Shown piece by piece: positions 1 through 8,555 of a stretch of DNA of 48,035 bases (within the stretch, counting starts at the first letter, position 1; the number at the start of each line of letters is the position of its first letter). Source of the stretch: Verrucomicrobiaceae bacterium E54 (GTDB lineage: Bacteria > Verrucomicrobiota > Verrucomicrobiia > Verrucomicrobiales > Akkermansiaceae); NCBI GenBank assembly GCA_022548915.1, contig JAKZES010000043.1, positions 1 through 48,035 of the forward strand. The letters run 5' to 3'. The translations under genes and the position numbers were made by a program. The notes below the pieces were generated by a model that saw only the letters and a list, made by a program, of their open reading frames with translations, was not told the DNA's origin and did no database searches.

Positions 1-1
1 C

Positions 2-94
2 GGCGAGGTGTTGTTCCTGAGCGGTCGTGCGGTGTTCGTGCGCTCGCAGGCCGGATTCGACGGCTACACCATGCCCCGGCCTTGGTCGCCGTGA
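2..94 (+). CDS. C-terminal end of an unidentified protein (partial)
   Basis: An open frame enters from the left edge and stops with TGA at 92-94, giving the last 30 residues of a protein that ends in PRPWSP. The frame is open from the first complete codon and looks protein-like (hydrophobic VLFL, then a polar tail), so it is probably the end of a gene lying mostly outside the window. Too little is present to name a family. A PEP-CTERM gene follows on the same strand about 70 bases later. Confidence 0.45.
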   Translation, partial: GEVLFLSGRAVFVRSQAGFDGYTMPRPWSP

Positions 95-165
95 GTCAAT
101 CATTCGGCTTGTTTGATCTTCAAGATTATCGTAATAACCCGCTGATCGCCCTACTTTTTCCACCG

Positions 166-855
166 ATGAAACCTCTGGCTCACTCCTGTGCGGCGGCCGT
201 GTTGCTTTGCGTCGGCACGGTTCTCCACGCCCAGCAGATCGACTGGGGGAGTGAAATTTTCAGTGACTTGGTGGACAGCGAAGGCGAGGTGCTCGACAAC
301 ACTTTCGTCTTCCAGCTCGGGGCTTTCGATGCCGGTTACAACCCTGCGGACTACGAGCCTGGGGACTGGCTGAACCATTGGCAGGTCTTCGACGAGGCGG
401 CCTACAACGGCATCGAGGAGCCCGTGGATGACGGCGTCTGGGGGTACTACACCTCGACGGCGAACATGGAGCCGGACGGCACCAGCGACAGCCCGGAAGA
501 GTCGTCGGGTGCGACGAGTTTCGAGGGACGGCAGGCCTACATCTGGATCCGCAACGGCGACAATCCGGAGCCGGGCACCGAGTGGTTCGTGGTCACCACC
601 TCCTCATGGGTCTATCCGACCGCCGACAGCGGGTGCTGCGGCAGCAGTCTGCCGCTCGAGTGGTCGAGCAGCGACCTCACATCGGGAGACACGCCGCTGT
701 GGGGTTCGCAGGGCGGGATCGAGGGGCCGGGGGTGTATTCGGTGACGGGGATCTACACCCAGCAGACCTTCACCTTCGTGCCCGAGCCGTCGATCGCGAT
801 GCTCGTCGGCCTTGGCGGCATGCTGTGGGCGGTCAGGCGCAAACGCGCGGCATGA
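166..855 (+). CDS. PEP-CTERM sorting domain secreted protein
   Basis: A 229-residue exported protein. The start at 166 was chosen over an upstream in-frame start at 82 because it puts a normal signal peptide (Met-Lys, hydrophobic run, cleavage near HAQ-QI) at the N-terminus. The C-terminus has a canonical PEP-CTERM tail: VPEPS, a hydrophobic stretch of about 16 residues, then RRKR. In known systems this directs the protein to an exosortase. The mature part is acidic and rich in W/Y/G with no enzyme motif. Its stop overlaps the start of a paralog by four bases (ATGA), so the two are probably co-translated. The role is unknown; surface or matrix display is the usual guess for this class. Confidence 0.8.
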   Translation: MKPLAHSCAAAVLLCVGTVLHAQQIDWGSEIFSDLVDSEGEVLDNTFVFQLGAFDAGYNPADYEPGDWLNHWQVFDEAAYNGIEEPVDDGVWGYYTSTANMEPDGTSDSPEESSGATSFEGRQAYIWIRNGDNPEPGTEWFVVTTSSWVYPTADSGCCGSSLPLEWSSSDLTSGDTPLWGSQGGIEGPGVYSVTGIYTQQTFTFVPEPSIAMLVGLGGMLWAVRRKRAA

Positions 856-1730
856 AAGGCTTTTCCGCGTCGTGGTGCTGCGCCGCGGTGCTGCTGGCCG
901 CGGTGGCGGAAGCGGAGACCATCCAGTGGTCCTGCGATCCATCATCGGTGAACCGGGAAAGCGACGGAGCGCCGATGGGCGCCGGCTTTCAGTTCGAGCT
1001 GGGTGTGTTTTCTCCGGGATTCACTCCTACGATGGCGAATCGAAGCCAGTGGCTTGATCATTGGCACGTCGCACAGACGACGAACTATGAGTCGGGCAAT
1101 GGTCGATTCGGCAGCGAGTTCCGGGTCGAAGGTAATGCTTCGCCGTTCGTGGTCGATGCGGAGGCATGGATTTTGGGTCGTCGGAATGACGCGACCGGGA
1201 GCGAGTGGGTGATTTTCCGAGCCGCCTCGTGGGTTTGGCCTCTGGCGGATCCGTTGGCTCCCGAGCCGCTGGAATGGAACACCGCCGATGCCGGCATCGT
1301 GCTGGCCGGCGAGGTGAATGGCAGCGGATCGCCGTTTCTGATGAAGTCCGAGCGCATCCGCGATTACGGGCAGTGGCAGGCATCGGAGCTGGCGGGCGAG
1401 TCCCTGATCGCCACCGACCAGGATGCGGACTTCGACGGGGTGGCGAATATCGTCGAGTTCTTCTGCGGCACGGATCCGGCCGACGCCGCCTCGCGGCCTG
1501 CGGTGGCATGGAGTTTCGCCGGTCCGGGCGGGCCGTTCCTGCGGGTGGAGTATCCGGCCGATCCCGGCAGCCTGGCGGTCGCGAGCGTCGAGGCGAGCGA
1601 CGACCTGAGCGGGTGGAGCGCCTCGGGCGTCGCGCTCGAATGGTCCGCCGGGATGCTGGTTGCGACCGATTCGGTGGCGGCGGGACCGGGAGTGCGACGC
1701 TTCCTGCGGCTGCGGGTGGAGCTGCCGTAG
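852..1730 (+). CDS. Secreted paralog of the preceding PEP-CTERM protein, with a different C-terminus
   Basis: A 292-residue protein starting at the ATG inside the previous stop. It has a signal peptide (MKGF..., cleavage near AEA-ET). Residues about 20-150 align by eye with the upstream protein: both share F-x-F/E-LG-x-F, WL-x-HW-x-V, a GTEW/GSEW element, SW-x-x-P-x-AD and LEW. After that it diverges: there is no PEP-CTERM tail. Instead it has an Asp-rich DQDADFDG segment followed by a GTDPADAAS element, an arrangement common ahead of C-terminal beta domains in Verrucomicrobia secreted proteins. The pair looks like a tandem duplication whose copies have different fates on the cell surface. 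Function is unknown. Confidence 0.7.
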   Translation: MKGFSASWCCAAVLLAAVAEAETIQWSCDPSSVNRESDGAPMGAGFQFELGVFSPGFTPTMANRSQWLDHWHVAQTTNYESGNGRFGSEFRVEGNASPFVVDAEAWILGRRNDATGSEWVIFRAASWVWPLADPLAPEPLEWNTADAGIVLAGEVNGSGSPFLMKSERIRDYGQWQASELAGESLIATDQDADFDGVANIVEFFCGTDPADAASRPAVAWSFAGPGGPFLRVEYPADPGSLAVASVEASDDLSGWSASGVALEWSAGMLVATDSVAAGPGVRRFLRLRVELP

Positions 1731-1731
1731 G

Positions 1732-1941
1732 GGAGTGGCGCTTCCTTAAGGCAACTCTTCGGGAAACATGCCGAAGTGCCACGCAGTCGCCCAACTACCG
1801 GAGGCGGGGCGCCCCCGTCCCGCGACCCTTCGCGGTGGCCAAGGCCCGCAGGCCCGCAGGCCGGGGGCGGCCTGCCTCCAATGCTGCCATGCCGGAGCCG
1901 ACCTCGGAAGGAATCGAAGTGGCTTGAGGCAGCGCCACTCC
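1732..1941. repeat. MITE-like element with 14-bp terminal inverted repeats
   Basis: The segment begins GGAGTGGCGCTTCC (1732-1745) and ends with GGCAGCGCCACTCC (1928-1941), whose reverse complement matches the first end at 13 of 14 positions. The 210 bp between contain smaller hairpins (for example CTTCGG/CCGAAG near 1758-1777) and no convincing gene. A related terminal sequence occurs at 43230 in the tail of folP. It fills most of the gap between two genes. Its mobility is inferred from structure alone. Confidence 0.5.
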
Positions 1942-2026
1942 AATCGCGGGCTTGCCACGGCGCCGGATTCTGTTGGAGGATACGACAACCTCGCAGAAGA
2001 GGACATCCACAACCCCAACAATAATT

Positions 2027-2359
2027 ATGAACGAAGTCGCGCCACCCGAAGTTGCCGTCAATCCCGTGCTGGGCATCCTCGTCTTTCTCATCGGCATTGG
2101 CATGCTGGTCTGCTGGATCATGGAGATCATCGCTGCCTTCAAGAAGGAGGAGAAGCCCCTGATGGGCATCCTTTCTATTGTCGGCGGGCTCATCTGTACG
2201 CCCCTGGTGCCGATCATCATCGGTTGGATTCACGCCAAGAAATGGGGAATCCAGAAGATTATGCTAATCTGGACCATCCTGTTTGTTGTTTTCGCCATCC
2301 TCTACGGGACCATGTTTGCGAGCATGTTCTCGACCATGCAGGAAATGCAGATGCAGTAG
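2027..2359 (+). CDS. Small multi-pass membrane protein
   Basis: A 110-residue protein starting at ATG 2027; the open frame extends 25 residues further upstream, but that part is low-complexity and encoded just after the repeat element. It has a hydrophobic segment at about residues 12-35, a short KKEEK loop, a second at about 43-62, an IHAKKWG loop, then a third at about 72-95, ending in a Met/Gln-rich tail. It resembles small DUF4190-like or superinfection-immunity-like membrane proteins in layout, but no diagnostic motif was recognised. Location: inner membrane. Function unknown. Confidence 0.65.
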   Translation: MNEVAPPEVAVNPVLGILVFLIGIGMLVCWIMEIIAAFKKEEKPLMGILSIVGGLICTPLVPIIIGWIHAKKWGIQKIMLIWTILFVVFAILYGTMFASMFSTMQEMQMQ

Positions 2360-2406
2360 GTGACTCCCTGACTTGCCGTGAAGCCGGCGGGCGGTAGCCT
2401 GCCGGC

Positions 2407-4311
2407 ATGACGACGGTCCGCGAGTTCGCCGAGCGAGTGCTCTTTGCGGACTCGTTGGCTGACAAGCTGGCGCCGCCAGCGCCGGATCTTGAGGACTTGT
2501 CCCGGGGTCCGGCTCTGGCGGCGCCTCGCGTGCCGGGGCGACCGGATGGGCTGGCCCTGTCCGATTCCGGCGTGCGGGCCGGATTTCCCTCGCTGGCCCG
2601 GGTCGAGGATGACCGCGAGCGGGGGCGCCTGCTGCACTTCTTCGCCAATCACGAGCTGCTGGCGACCGAATTGATGGCGCTGGTGCTGCTCAAGTTCCCC
2701 GACGCGCCCGACGAGTTCCGTGCCGGGGTGCTGCGAACCCTCAAGGAGGAGCAGATGCACACCAAGCTCTACCTGCGGCGGATGGAGTCCTGCGGGGTGG
2801 AGTTCGGCGAGCTGCCGGTGAACGGATTTTTCTGGAAGCTGGTCGCGCCGATGGCGACGCCGCTCGACTACGTCACCCGGCTGTCGTTGACCTTCGAGCA
2901 GGCGAACCTCGACTACTCGCGGGGCTATGCCAGGGTCTTCGACGAGGCGGGGGACCCGGACACGGCGGCGATTCTGGACCGGATTTATCGCGACGAGATC
3001 GGGCACGTGCACTACGGGCTCGAGTGGTTCCGCAAATGGCGGCGGGGAAGCTCGGATTGGAAGTCGTTCTGCTCGCTGCTCGGCGCGCCCCTGTCGCCGG
3101 CTCGGGCGAAGGGGAGCTTCGAGTTCAACGAGGCCGGGCGGCGCGAGGCCGGGCTCGACGAGGAATTCATCCGCGAGCTCAAGGCCTTCTCGCGCTCGCG
3201 GGGACGCACGCCGCGGGTGCACTGGTTCAACCCCGGGGCCGAGGACTCGCTGGCGGGACGTCCGCCGGGGCGGGCGATGAACCGCGTCCGCCGGGATCTC
3301 GACCTACTCATGGCCTTTGTCGCGCGCGGGGACGATGTCGCGCTGGTGGATGAGCTGCCCTCGACGGGGCATCTCCTCAGCTTGAAGGAAGCGGGTCTCG
3401 AGATGCCGGAGTTGGTGCCGCGGCGGAGTGCCGGGAGCTTGTCGGAGCGCAAGTTGGGCGGTGCCCGGCCGTGGGCGGCGACCGGGCCGGAATCCGGTCT
3501 GGCCGCGGAGATGGGGTTTCGGCTCGAGCTGACGCAGCCCCGGCTGTTCTCCAAAGTGGAGCATGCCGGGCTGCTGCGGCGTGTGCTTGCTGAGGGAGGC
3601 TGGTCGATGCTCGCGGATCCCTCGGTGGCCGGTCGCCCGGTCGCCACTGCGGCCGAGGCGGCGGCGTGGGCGGATGGAGAAGGGGAGTGGGTGGTGAAGG
3701 CCGAATTTGCGACCGCAGGGCGGGAGCGGCTGCGTTTCCGGGCCGGCGACCCGGTCGAGGCGGGTTTTCTCGAGACCGGCGCGGGAGTGCTGGAGCCGTG
3801 GCTGGACCGGGTGCTGGACCTTTCGATCCAGTATGACCGGCTCGACGACGGGCGCTTGGTCCGCCGTGGCTTCGTGGTGCTGGAGAACACGAGAGGCGGG
3901 CAGTTTCGCCGTGCCCGGGTGACCACCCGAGTGACCGATTTTCTTTCGCCGGGAGACCGCCGGCGGGTCTTCGAGGGAGGAGGAAGCCGGGGCCATCTGG
4001 CGGCCTGGCTTGAGGACGTCTTCGAGCCGCTCTTGAACGATTGGCTCGGGGAACACCGCGGCCCGCTGGGAGTGGACGCCATGTTCTTCCGGGATGCGGC
4101 GGGAGAACTCCGCTTTCGACCCGTGGTTGAGGTCAATCCCCGCTTCACCATGGGCCGGGTGGCGGTCGAGCTGGATCGTTTCGCCCCACGACCGGGGACC
4201 ACCGCGCTGACGATCCTGCCGATCTCGGCCCCGGCACCTCAAGGGGCGTTGAAACTGACCGAAACCAGTCCGTCGACAGCCTTCGTGGCGTATCGGACCG
4301 AAACGTCGTGA
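2407..4311 (+). CDS. DUF455 ferritin-like domain fused to an ATP-grasp-like domain
   Basis: A 634-residue two-domain protein. Residues about 1-265 match the DUF455 ferritin-like family. A four-helix metal site is suggested by E83 or E88 (NHELLATEL), E115-x-x-H118 (EEQMH), E164 (FEQAN) and E197-x-x-H200 (DEIGHVH), the usual spacing of a di-iron carboxylate centre. Residues about 300-634 look like a divergent ATP-grasp enzyme: a VVKAEF strand, an EPW segment, then GVDAMF and the late E-V-N-P-R motif that binds Mg-ATP in that fold. DUF455 proteins usually lack this second half. The substrate is unknown; an ATP-dependent ligation coupled to a di-iron redox step would be a guess. It is the only gene between the small membrane protein and pruA. 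Confidence 0.7.
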   Translation: MTTVREFAERVLFADSLADKLAPPAPDLEDLSRGPALAAPRVPGRPDGLALSDSGVRAGFPSLARVEDDRERGRLLHFFANHELLATELMALVLLKFPDAPDEFRAGVLRTLKEEQMHTKLYLRRMESCGVEFGELPVNGFFWKLVAPMATPLDYVTRLSLTFEQANLDYSRGYARVFDEAGDPDTAAILDRIYRDEIGHVHYGLEWFRKWRRGSSDWKSFCSLLGAPLSPARAKGSFEFNEAGRREAGLDEEFIRELKAFSRSRGRTPRVHWFNPGAEDSLAGRPPGRAMNRVRRDLDLLMAFVARGDDVALVDELPSTGHLLSLKEAGLEMPELVPRRSAGSLSERKLGGARPWAATGPESGLAAEMGFRLELTQPRLFSKVEHAGLLRRVLAEGGWSMLADPSVAGRPVATAAEAAAWADGEGEWVVKAEFATAGRERLRFRAGDPVEAGFLETGAGVLEPWLDRVLDLSIQYDRLDDGRLVRRGFVVLENTRGGQFRRARVTTRVTDFLSPGDRRRVFEGGGSRGHLAAWLEDVFEPLLNDWLGEHRGPLGVDAMFFRDAAGELRFRPVVEVNPRFTMGRVAVELDRFAPRPGTTALTILPISAPAPQGALKLTETSPSTAFVAYRTETS

Positions 4312-4405
4312 CGCTTCCCCGCGCAGGCTCCCACCACCTGCGACGGTTCCAGGTGCCTCGGCCTTCGGACTTGCAGATAGTGGCCGTTGCTCCTACCAGA
4401 GGCCC

Positions 4406-6037
4406 ATGTCCAACGCCCGCCACCGCATCGATTTTCCGAGCAATGAACCTGTGAATTCCTATGCGCCCGGCACCCCCGAGCGCGCGCGCCTCAAGCAGGC
4501 CCTCGAGGAGTTGGCGGGCACCAAGGCCGAGATCCCGCTGATCATCGACGGCAAGGCGGTCGAAACCGGCAAGACCGTCGACTGCGTGATGCCCCACGAT
4601 CACGCCCATGTGCTCGGCCGGGCGCAGCTGGCCGGGAGCCAGGAGGTCGAGACCGCCATCGAGGCCGCCCGGCGGGCCGCTCCGGCTTGGGCCGACATGG
4701 ATTGGGCCGATCGCCTCGCCATCTTCCTCAAGGCCGCCGACCTCTTGTCGGGACCCTGGCGCGACCGCGTGAATGCCGCCACCATGCACGGGGTTTCGAA
4801 AAACGCCTACCAGTCCGAGATCGACGCCGCCTGCGAACTGTCGGACTTCCTGCGCTTCAACGCCTACTTCGCCACCGAGATCTACGCCCAGCAGCCCATC
4901 AGCAGCCCGCAGATGTGGAACCGCCTGGATTACCGTCCCCTCGAAGGCTTCGTCTTCGCGGTGAGCCCGTTCAACTTCACGGCGATCGGCGGCAACCTTC
5001 CCACCGCCCCGGCGATGATGGGCAACGTCGTCCTCTGGAAGCCGGCGTCGTCGGCGATCTACCCCGCGTGGATCGTCATGCAGGTGCTGATGGAAGCCGG
5101 GCTGCCTCCGGGCGTGATCAATTTCCTCCCCGGCCGCGGTTCCGACGTCGGCGACCCGGTGATGGCCAGCGAGCATCTGGCCGGCGTCCACTTCACCGGA
5201 TCCACCGCCATTTTCCAGCGGCTGTGGAAACAGGTGGCCGACAACATTGAGAACTACCGGACCTATCCGCGCATCGTCGGGGAAACCGGCGGCAAGGATT
5301 TCATCGTCGCCCACGCGAGCGCCGACCCCAAGGCCCTGCAGACCGGGTTGGTCCGCGGCGCCTTCGAATACCAGGGTCAGAAATGCTCGGCCGCCAGCCG
5401 CGCCTACATTCCGGCGTCGATCTGGAAAGACCTGCAGGCTCCGCTCGTCGAGGAGGTTGGCGCGCTGAAAATGGGACCGCCGACCGACTTCCGGAATTTC
5501 GTCAATGCCGTCATCGACAAGTCCGCCTTCGACAGCATCAAGGGCTACATCGACGCCGCCGCCGCGGCCGACGACGCCGAGATCCTCGTCGGTGGCAAGT
5601 GCGACGACAGCACCGGTTACTTCATCGAGCCGACCATCATCCTCACCAGCAATCCACGGTTCCTGACCATGGAGGAGGAGATCTTCGGCCCGGTGCTCAC
5701 CATCTACGTCTACGAGGACGCCGACTACTCCGAGGTGCTCGAGCTCTGCGACACCACCAGCCCCTATGCCCTCACCGGCGCGATCTTCGCCCGGGAAAAG
5801 GCGGCCGTGCTGGAGGCGATGAACGCCCTGCGGAATGCGGCGGGGAACTTCTACGTCAACGACAAGCCGACCGGCGCGGTCGTCGGCCAGCAGCCCTTCG
5901 GCGGCGCCCGGGCCAGCGGCACCAACGACAAGGCCGGCAGTGCCCTGAACATGATCCGCTGGGTCTCTCCCCGCACCCTCAAGGAAACCTTCGTTTCGCC
6001 GACCGAGACGAGCTATCCTTTCATGGGCGAAGAATGA
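4406..6037 (+). CDS. pruA: L-glutamate gamma-semialdehyde (1-pyrroline-5-carboxylate) dehydrogenase
   Basis: A 543-residue NAD-dependent aldehyde dehydrogenase oxidising P5C/glutamate semialdehyde to glutamate, the second step of proline breakdown. Visible family features are SPFNFTAIGGN around 187-197 (cofactor pocket), the GETGGKD motif with general base E293, and GQKCSAASR with nucleophile C327. EEEIFGPVL and the late NDKPTGAVVGQQPFGG element separate P5C dehydrogenases from other ALDHs. Length matches the single-function enzyme (about 540), so this is not a PutA fusion. proC follows after 33 bases. No proline dehydrogenase gene is in the window. Confidence 0.95.
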   Translation: MSNARHRIDFPSNEPVNSYAPGTPERARLKQALEELAGTKAEIPLIIDGKAVETGKTVDCVMPHDHAHVLGRAQLAGSQEVETAIEAARRAAPAWADMDWADRLAIFLKAADLLSGPWRDRVNAATMHGVSKNAYQSEIDAACELSDFLRFNAYFATEIYAQQPISSPQMWNRLDYRPLEGFVFAVSPFNFTAIGGNLPTAPAMMGNVVLWKPASSAIYPAWIVMQVLMEAGLPPGVINFLPGRGSDVGDPVMASEHLAGVHFTGSTAIFQRLWKQVADNIENYRTYPRIVGETGGKDFIVAHASADPKALQTGLVRGAFEYQGQKCSAASRAYIPASIWKDLQAPLVEEVGALKMGPPTDFRNFVNAVIDKSAFDSIKGYIDAAAAADDAEILVGGKCDDSTGYFIEPTIILTSNPRFLTMEEEIFGPVLTIYVYEDADYSEVLELCDTTSPYALTGAIFAREKAAVLEAMNALRNAAGNFYVNDKPTGAVVGQQPFGGARASGTNDKAGSALNMIRWVSPRTLKETFVSPTETSYPFMGEE

Positions 6038-6070
6038 GAGCCTGATCTCTCCCACCAACCCCGACCCATC

Positions 6071-6877
6071 ATGCTCGACTACGAACTCGGTGTCATCGGC
6101 GCCGGCAACATGGCGACCGCGATCCTGCGGGGTGTCATCGAAACCGAATGCCTGCCGAAGAATGCGATCGTGGCCTACGATCCGGACGCCAAGCGCGAGC
6201 AGTTGCTGGCGCTTGAGTTCGGCATTCTCTGCGCCCAGTCGCTCAACACGCCCGGGTCCTGCCCGCGGGTCCTGCTGAGCGTCAAGCCGCAGGTCATGGA
6301 CGGGGTGCTCGAGGCCATTGCCGACAAGGTCAGCGACGAGACGACGGTCATTTCCATCGCCGCCGGCATCACCACCGAACACATCGACCGCAAGCTCGGC
6401 GGAAAGGGCCGCATCGTGCGCGTGATGCCCAACACCCCGATGCTGGTGGGCTCGGGGGTTTCCGCCATTGCCGGCGGGCCCCGGGCGACTCCCGACGATG
6501 TCCACTGGGTCCAGCGACTGTTTGCGGCCTCGGGGCTCACCGTCGTGATGGATGAGTCCATGCTCGATGCGGTGACCGGCCTCAGCGGGTCGGGACCGGC
6601 CTACCTTTTCTACCTGATCGAGGCCATGACCGAGGCCGGCGTGCGGGAGGGCATCGATCGCGAGATCGCCGGAATGATGGCCACCCAGACCTGCATCGGC
6701 GCCTGCAAGCTGATCGGGAAGACCGGCAAAACGCCGGCCGAATTGAGGCGCATGGTGACCACCCCGGGCGGCACCACCGAGGCGGCCGTCAACCACCTCG
6801 ACGAGCACAAGGTCCGCGACAGCATCGCCGCAGCCATCAGCGCCGCCACCGAGCGCAGCCGCGAACTCGGGAAGTAG
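6071..6877 (+). CDS. proC: Pyrroline-5-carboxylate reductase
   Basis: A 268-residue NAD(P)H-dependent reductase making proline from P5C in the cytoplasm. The N-terminal Rossmann motif is G-A-G-N-M (residues 10-14); RVMPNTP and the C-terminal GLSGSGPAY plus TTPGGTTEAAV signatures are all intact. Length is normal for ProC. It lies directly behind pruA on the same strand, so one transcript probably encodes both the oxidising and the reducing enzyme acting on P5C. It converges with the minus-strand exported-protein operon that ends at 6909. Confidence 0.96.
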   Translation: MLDYELGVIGAGNMATAILRGVIETECLPKNAIVAYDPDAKREQLLALEFGILCAQSLNTPGSCPRVLLSVKPQVMDGVLEAIADKVSDETTVISIAAGITTEHIDRKLGGKGRIVRVMPNTPMLVGSGVSAIAGGPRATPDDVHWVQRLFAASGLTVVMDESMLDAVTGLSGSGPAYLFYLIEAMTEAGVREGIDREIAGMMATQTCIGACKLIGKTGKTPAELRRMVTTPGGTTEAAVNHLDEHKVRDSIAAAISAATERSRELGK

Positions 6878-6908
6878 GATTACGAGAGAGCGGAGCTCGC
6901 GAGCAACT

Positions 6909-7682
6909 TCACGGGTTTTGACGCCGAGACACGAAAAAGACCACAAGCGCGACCACAAGCACGCATCCGGCAGACCAAAGAGCCCAGTTGTGGCCGGCAC
7001 CCTCAGCACCATCAGCGGTGGAAGCTGGAACATCCTCGGACGGGGCCTTGCTGCCGGGTTCCGTTTCGTTCGCTTTTCCCTCGGTTGTTCTGCGCTGCCG
7101 AAGCGGGTTGTTCGATTGCTCTGCAAGTCTCTCCTCCAGCTTTTCGATGTGCCTCTTGACATTCACTCTCACGCGGACGTCGTCGTCCGCTTGGTATTGC
7201 CGGATCAAGTTAAGATCTGACCGGTTCCCGTAGGCGCTGAAGACGGGCAAGGCGGCATTCACCAGCAAATAGTAGTCGTCCGAACGGGGGTCGGGCTGTT
7301 CTGCCAGTTCGGAGCGCAAGAAATCGAGAAGTTTCGTCTGATCCCCCGGAGCAGTCTTTAAAGCCATCACCACGTCGGACATCTTTCCGTAGTCTCCCCG
7401 ATACTCATCGGTCAGCAAATACATCAATGCCGGCCGGACCGCAGCTCCCTGATCCCGATACCACTGAAGCTCCTTCCAGTAGGGATGATCCTTCGGATAC
7501 CCTGGAGCATCCACGTAGTGCCCGTGCTCTCTGAATGATTCGAGAACCCTAGCGCTTATGGGGTCACTGGGCGGGTCGCCCTCGGCAAAGAGGGCTGGCT
7601 GAAAGACCACCAACACTGCAAGGAAAGCCGCCCTCCCTGGAGAAATCGTTCTCCTCGAAGGCAGTGCACCATGGATCTGCAT
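6909..7682 (-). CDS. Exported single-pass membrane protein, possible HEAT-like repeats
   Basis: A 257-residue protein, the last gene of a four-gene minus-strand operon (12 bases after the previous stop). It has a long N-terminus followed by a signal sequence (AAFLAVLVVFQPALFA), an alpha-helical globular region (about 35-175) whose paired helices and VRVRVNVKRHIEKL segment suggest HEAT-like repeats, a low-complexity Thr/Glu/Ala linker (about 180-225), a C-terminal transmembrane helix and a short basic tail. The predicted topology is an exported globular domain on a stalk anchored in the membrane. It has the same architecture as the gene upstream. No enzymatic motif seen. Confidence 0.65.
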   Translation of the reverse strand: MQIHGALPSRRTISPGRAAFLAVLVVFQPALFAEGDPPSDPISARVLESFREHGHYVDAPGYPKDHPYWKELQWYRDQGAAVRPALMYLLTDEYRGDYGKMSDVVMALKTAPGDQTKLLDFLRSELAEQPDPRSDDYYLLVNAALPVFSAYGNRSDLNLIRQYQADDDVRVRVNVKRHIEKLEERLAEQSNNPLRQRRTTEGKANETEPGSKAPSEDVPASTADGAEGAGHNWALWSAGCVLVVALVVFFVSRRQNP

Positions 7683-7694
7683 AACATGCTCTGA

Positions 7695-8555
7695 TCAACG
7701 GCCCCTCGGCCATAAGTTCGCAAAGTAGGCGATCAGAGCTGCGGCCAAAATGCCGCCTGAAATCCACAGCACCCATTTCGGAAACTGCATCCCGCCCGCA
7801 TTCTCACTGGTCTCCGCATCAGGCACCGTCGGACGCCCTCTATGGGATTCATTCCGAAGCTGTTGCCTGTCTTGGTGACGCGACGATGAAGCTGCTTCAA
7901 GGCCAATTTTCTCGCAACCGGGCCAGTTCTCCCTCAACCAACGGACAAGGTGGTCGATCTTGGCTTCATGGGAAAGGTCCTCCTCTGGCGCTTCATAATC
8001 GGCTCCAAGCTGCTCCAGATTGTAGACGATTGAGCCATAGGTAGAGATTGAAACGTCGTGGATATGATCAGGGTTAAGTTCGCCCTCCGGCTTGGCTACC
8101 GCACCATCACGAAGGAGCATCCTTGCTCGACATGAGACGAAATCATACCCGAATCTCTGAACTGCCATGTTCGCTATTGATGAAATCAGGTAAAACCGTC
8201 TCGGATCGTCTTCGTGTTGAAGCATTCTTCTAAACCCATCCTCGTTCTCAACCAGCCTCGGGTCGTCGAAGATCGCATAAGACAGCGGTTGGGTCGTTCT
8301 CGGGCTGTCGGGCTTGAATTCATCCAAGCTCAGCATCCACAACAGAACGGCTCGCGTCCGCTCGTCGGCGCTCAATTCAGACAGGCTATCCCAAACCGCT
8401 GTCTTGAATCTGGGATCGCGATCTTCCCTAAGTCTGTTTCTCTCGGCGAAAGCATTATCCGCTCTCGCGAGCAGTTCTTCATCGCTGACAGCCCATGACG
8501 TGCATAAAGCAGCTGCCCAGATCAATGCAACCAGTCTAAAAGTCGTGCTTGGCAT
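7695..8555 (-). CDS. Exported single-pass membrane protein, sibling of the downstream gene
   Basis: A 286-residue protein if it starts at the ATG at 8555 (MPSTTFRL..., a normal signal peptide cleaved near SWA). An in-frame start at 8576 would add seven residues. Either start lies inside the 3' end of the preceding gene, implying translational coupling. The exported part (about 25-205) is helical; then come a Ser/Arg/Glu-rich linker, one transmembrane helix (WVLWISGGILAAALIAYF) and a short WPRGR tail. The layout matches the 6909-7682 product, although sequence identity is low. Function unknown. Confidence 0.65.
   Translation of the reverse strand: MPSTTFRLVALIWAAALCTSWAVSDEELLARADNAFAERNRLREDRDPRFKTAVWDSLSELSADERTRAVLLWMLSLDEFKPDSPRTTQPLSYAIFDDPRLVENEDGFRRMLQHEDDPRRFYLISSIANMAVQRFGYDFVSCRARMLLRDGAVAKPEGELNPDHIHDVSISTYGSIVYNLEQLGADYEAPEEDLSHEAKIDHLVRWLRENWPGCEKIGLEAASSSRHQDRQQLRNESHRGRPTVPDAETSENAGGMQFPKWVLWISGGILAAALIAYFANLWPRGR

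Noticed and set aside
4145-7162. A 1005-residue open frame on the minus strand
   Set aside because: It is antisense to pruA and proC, which have complete family signatures. Its composition is that of a shadow frame.
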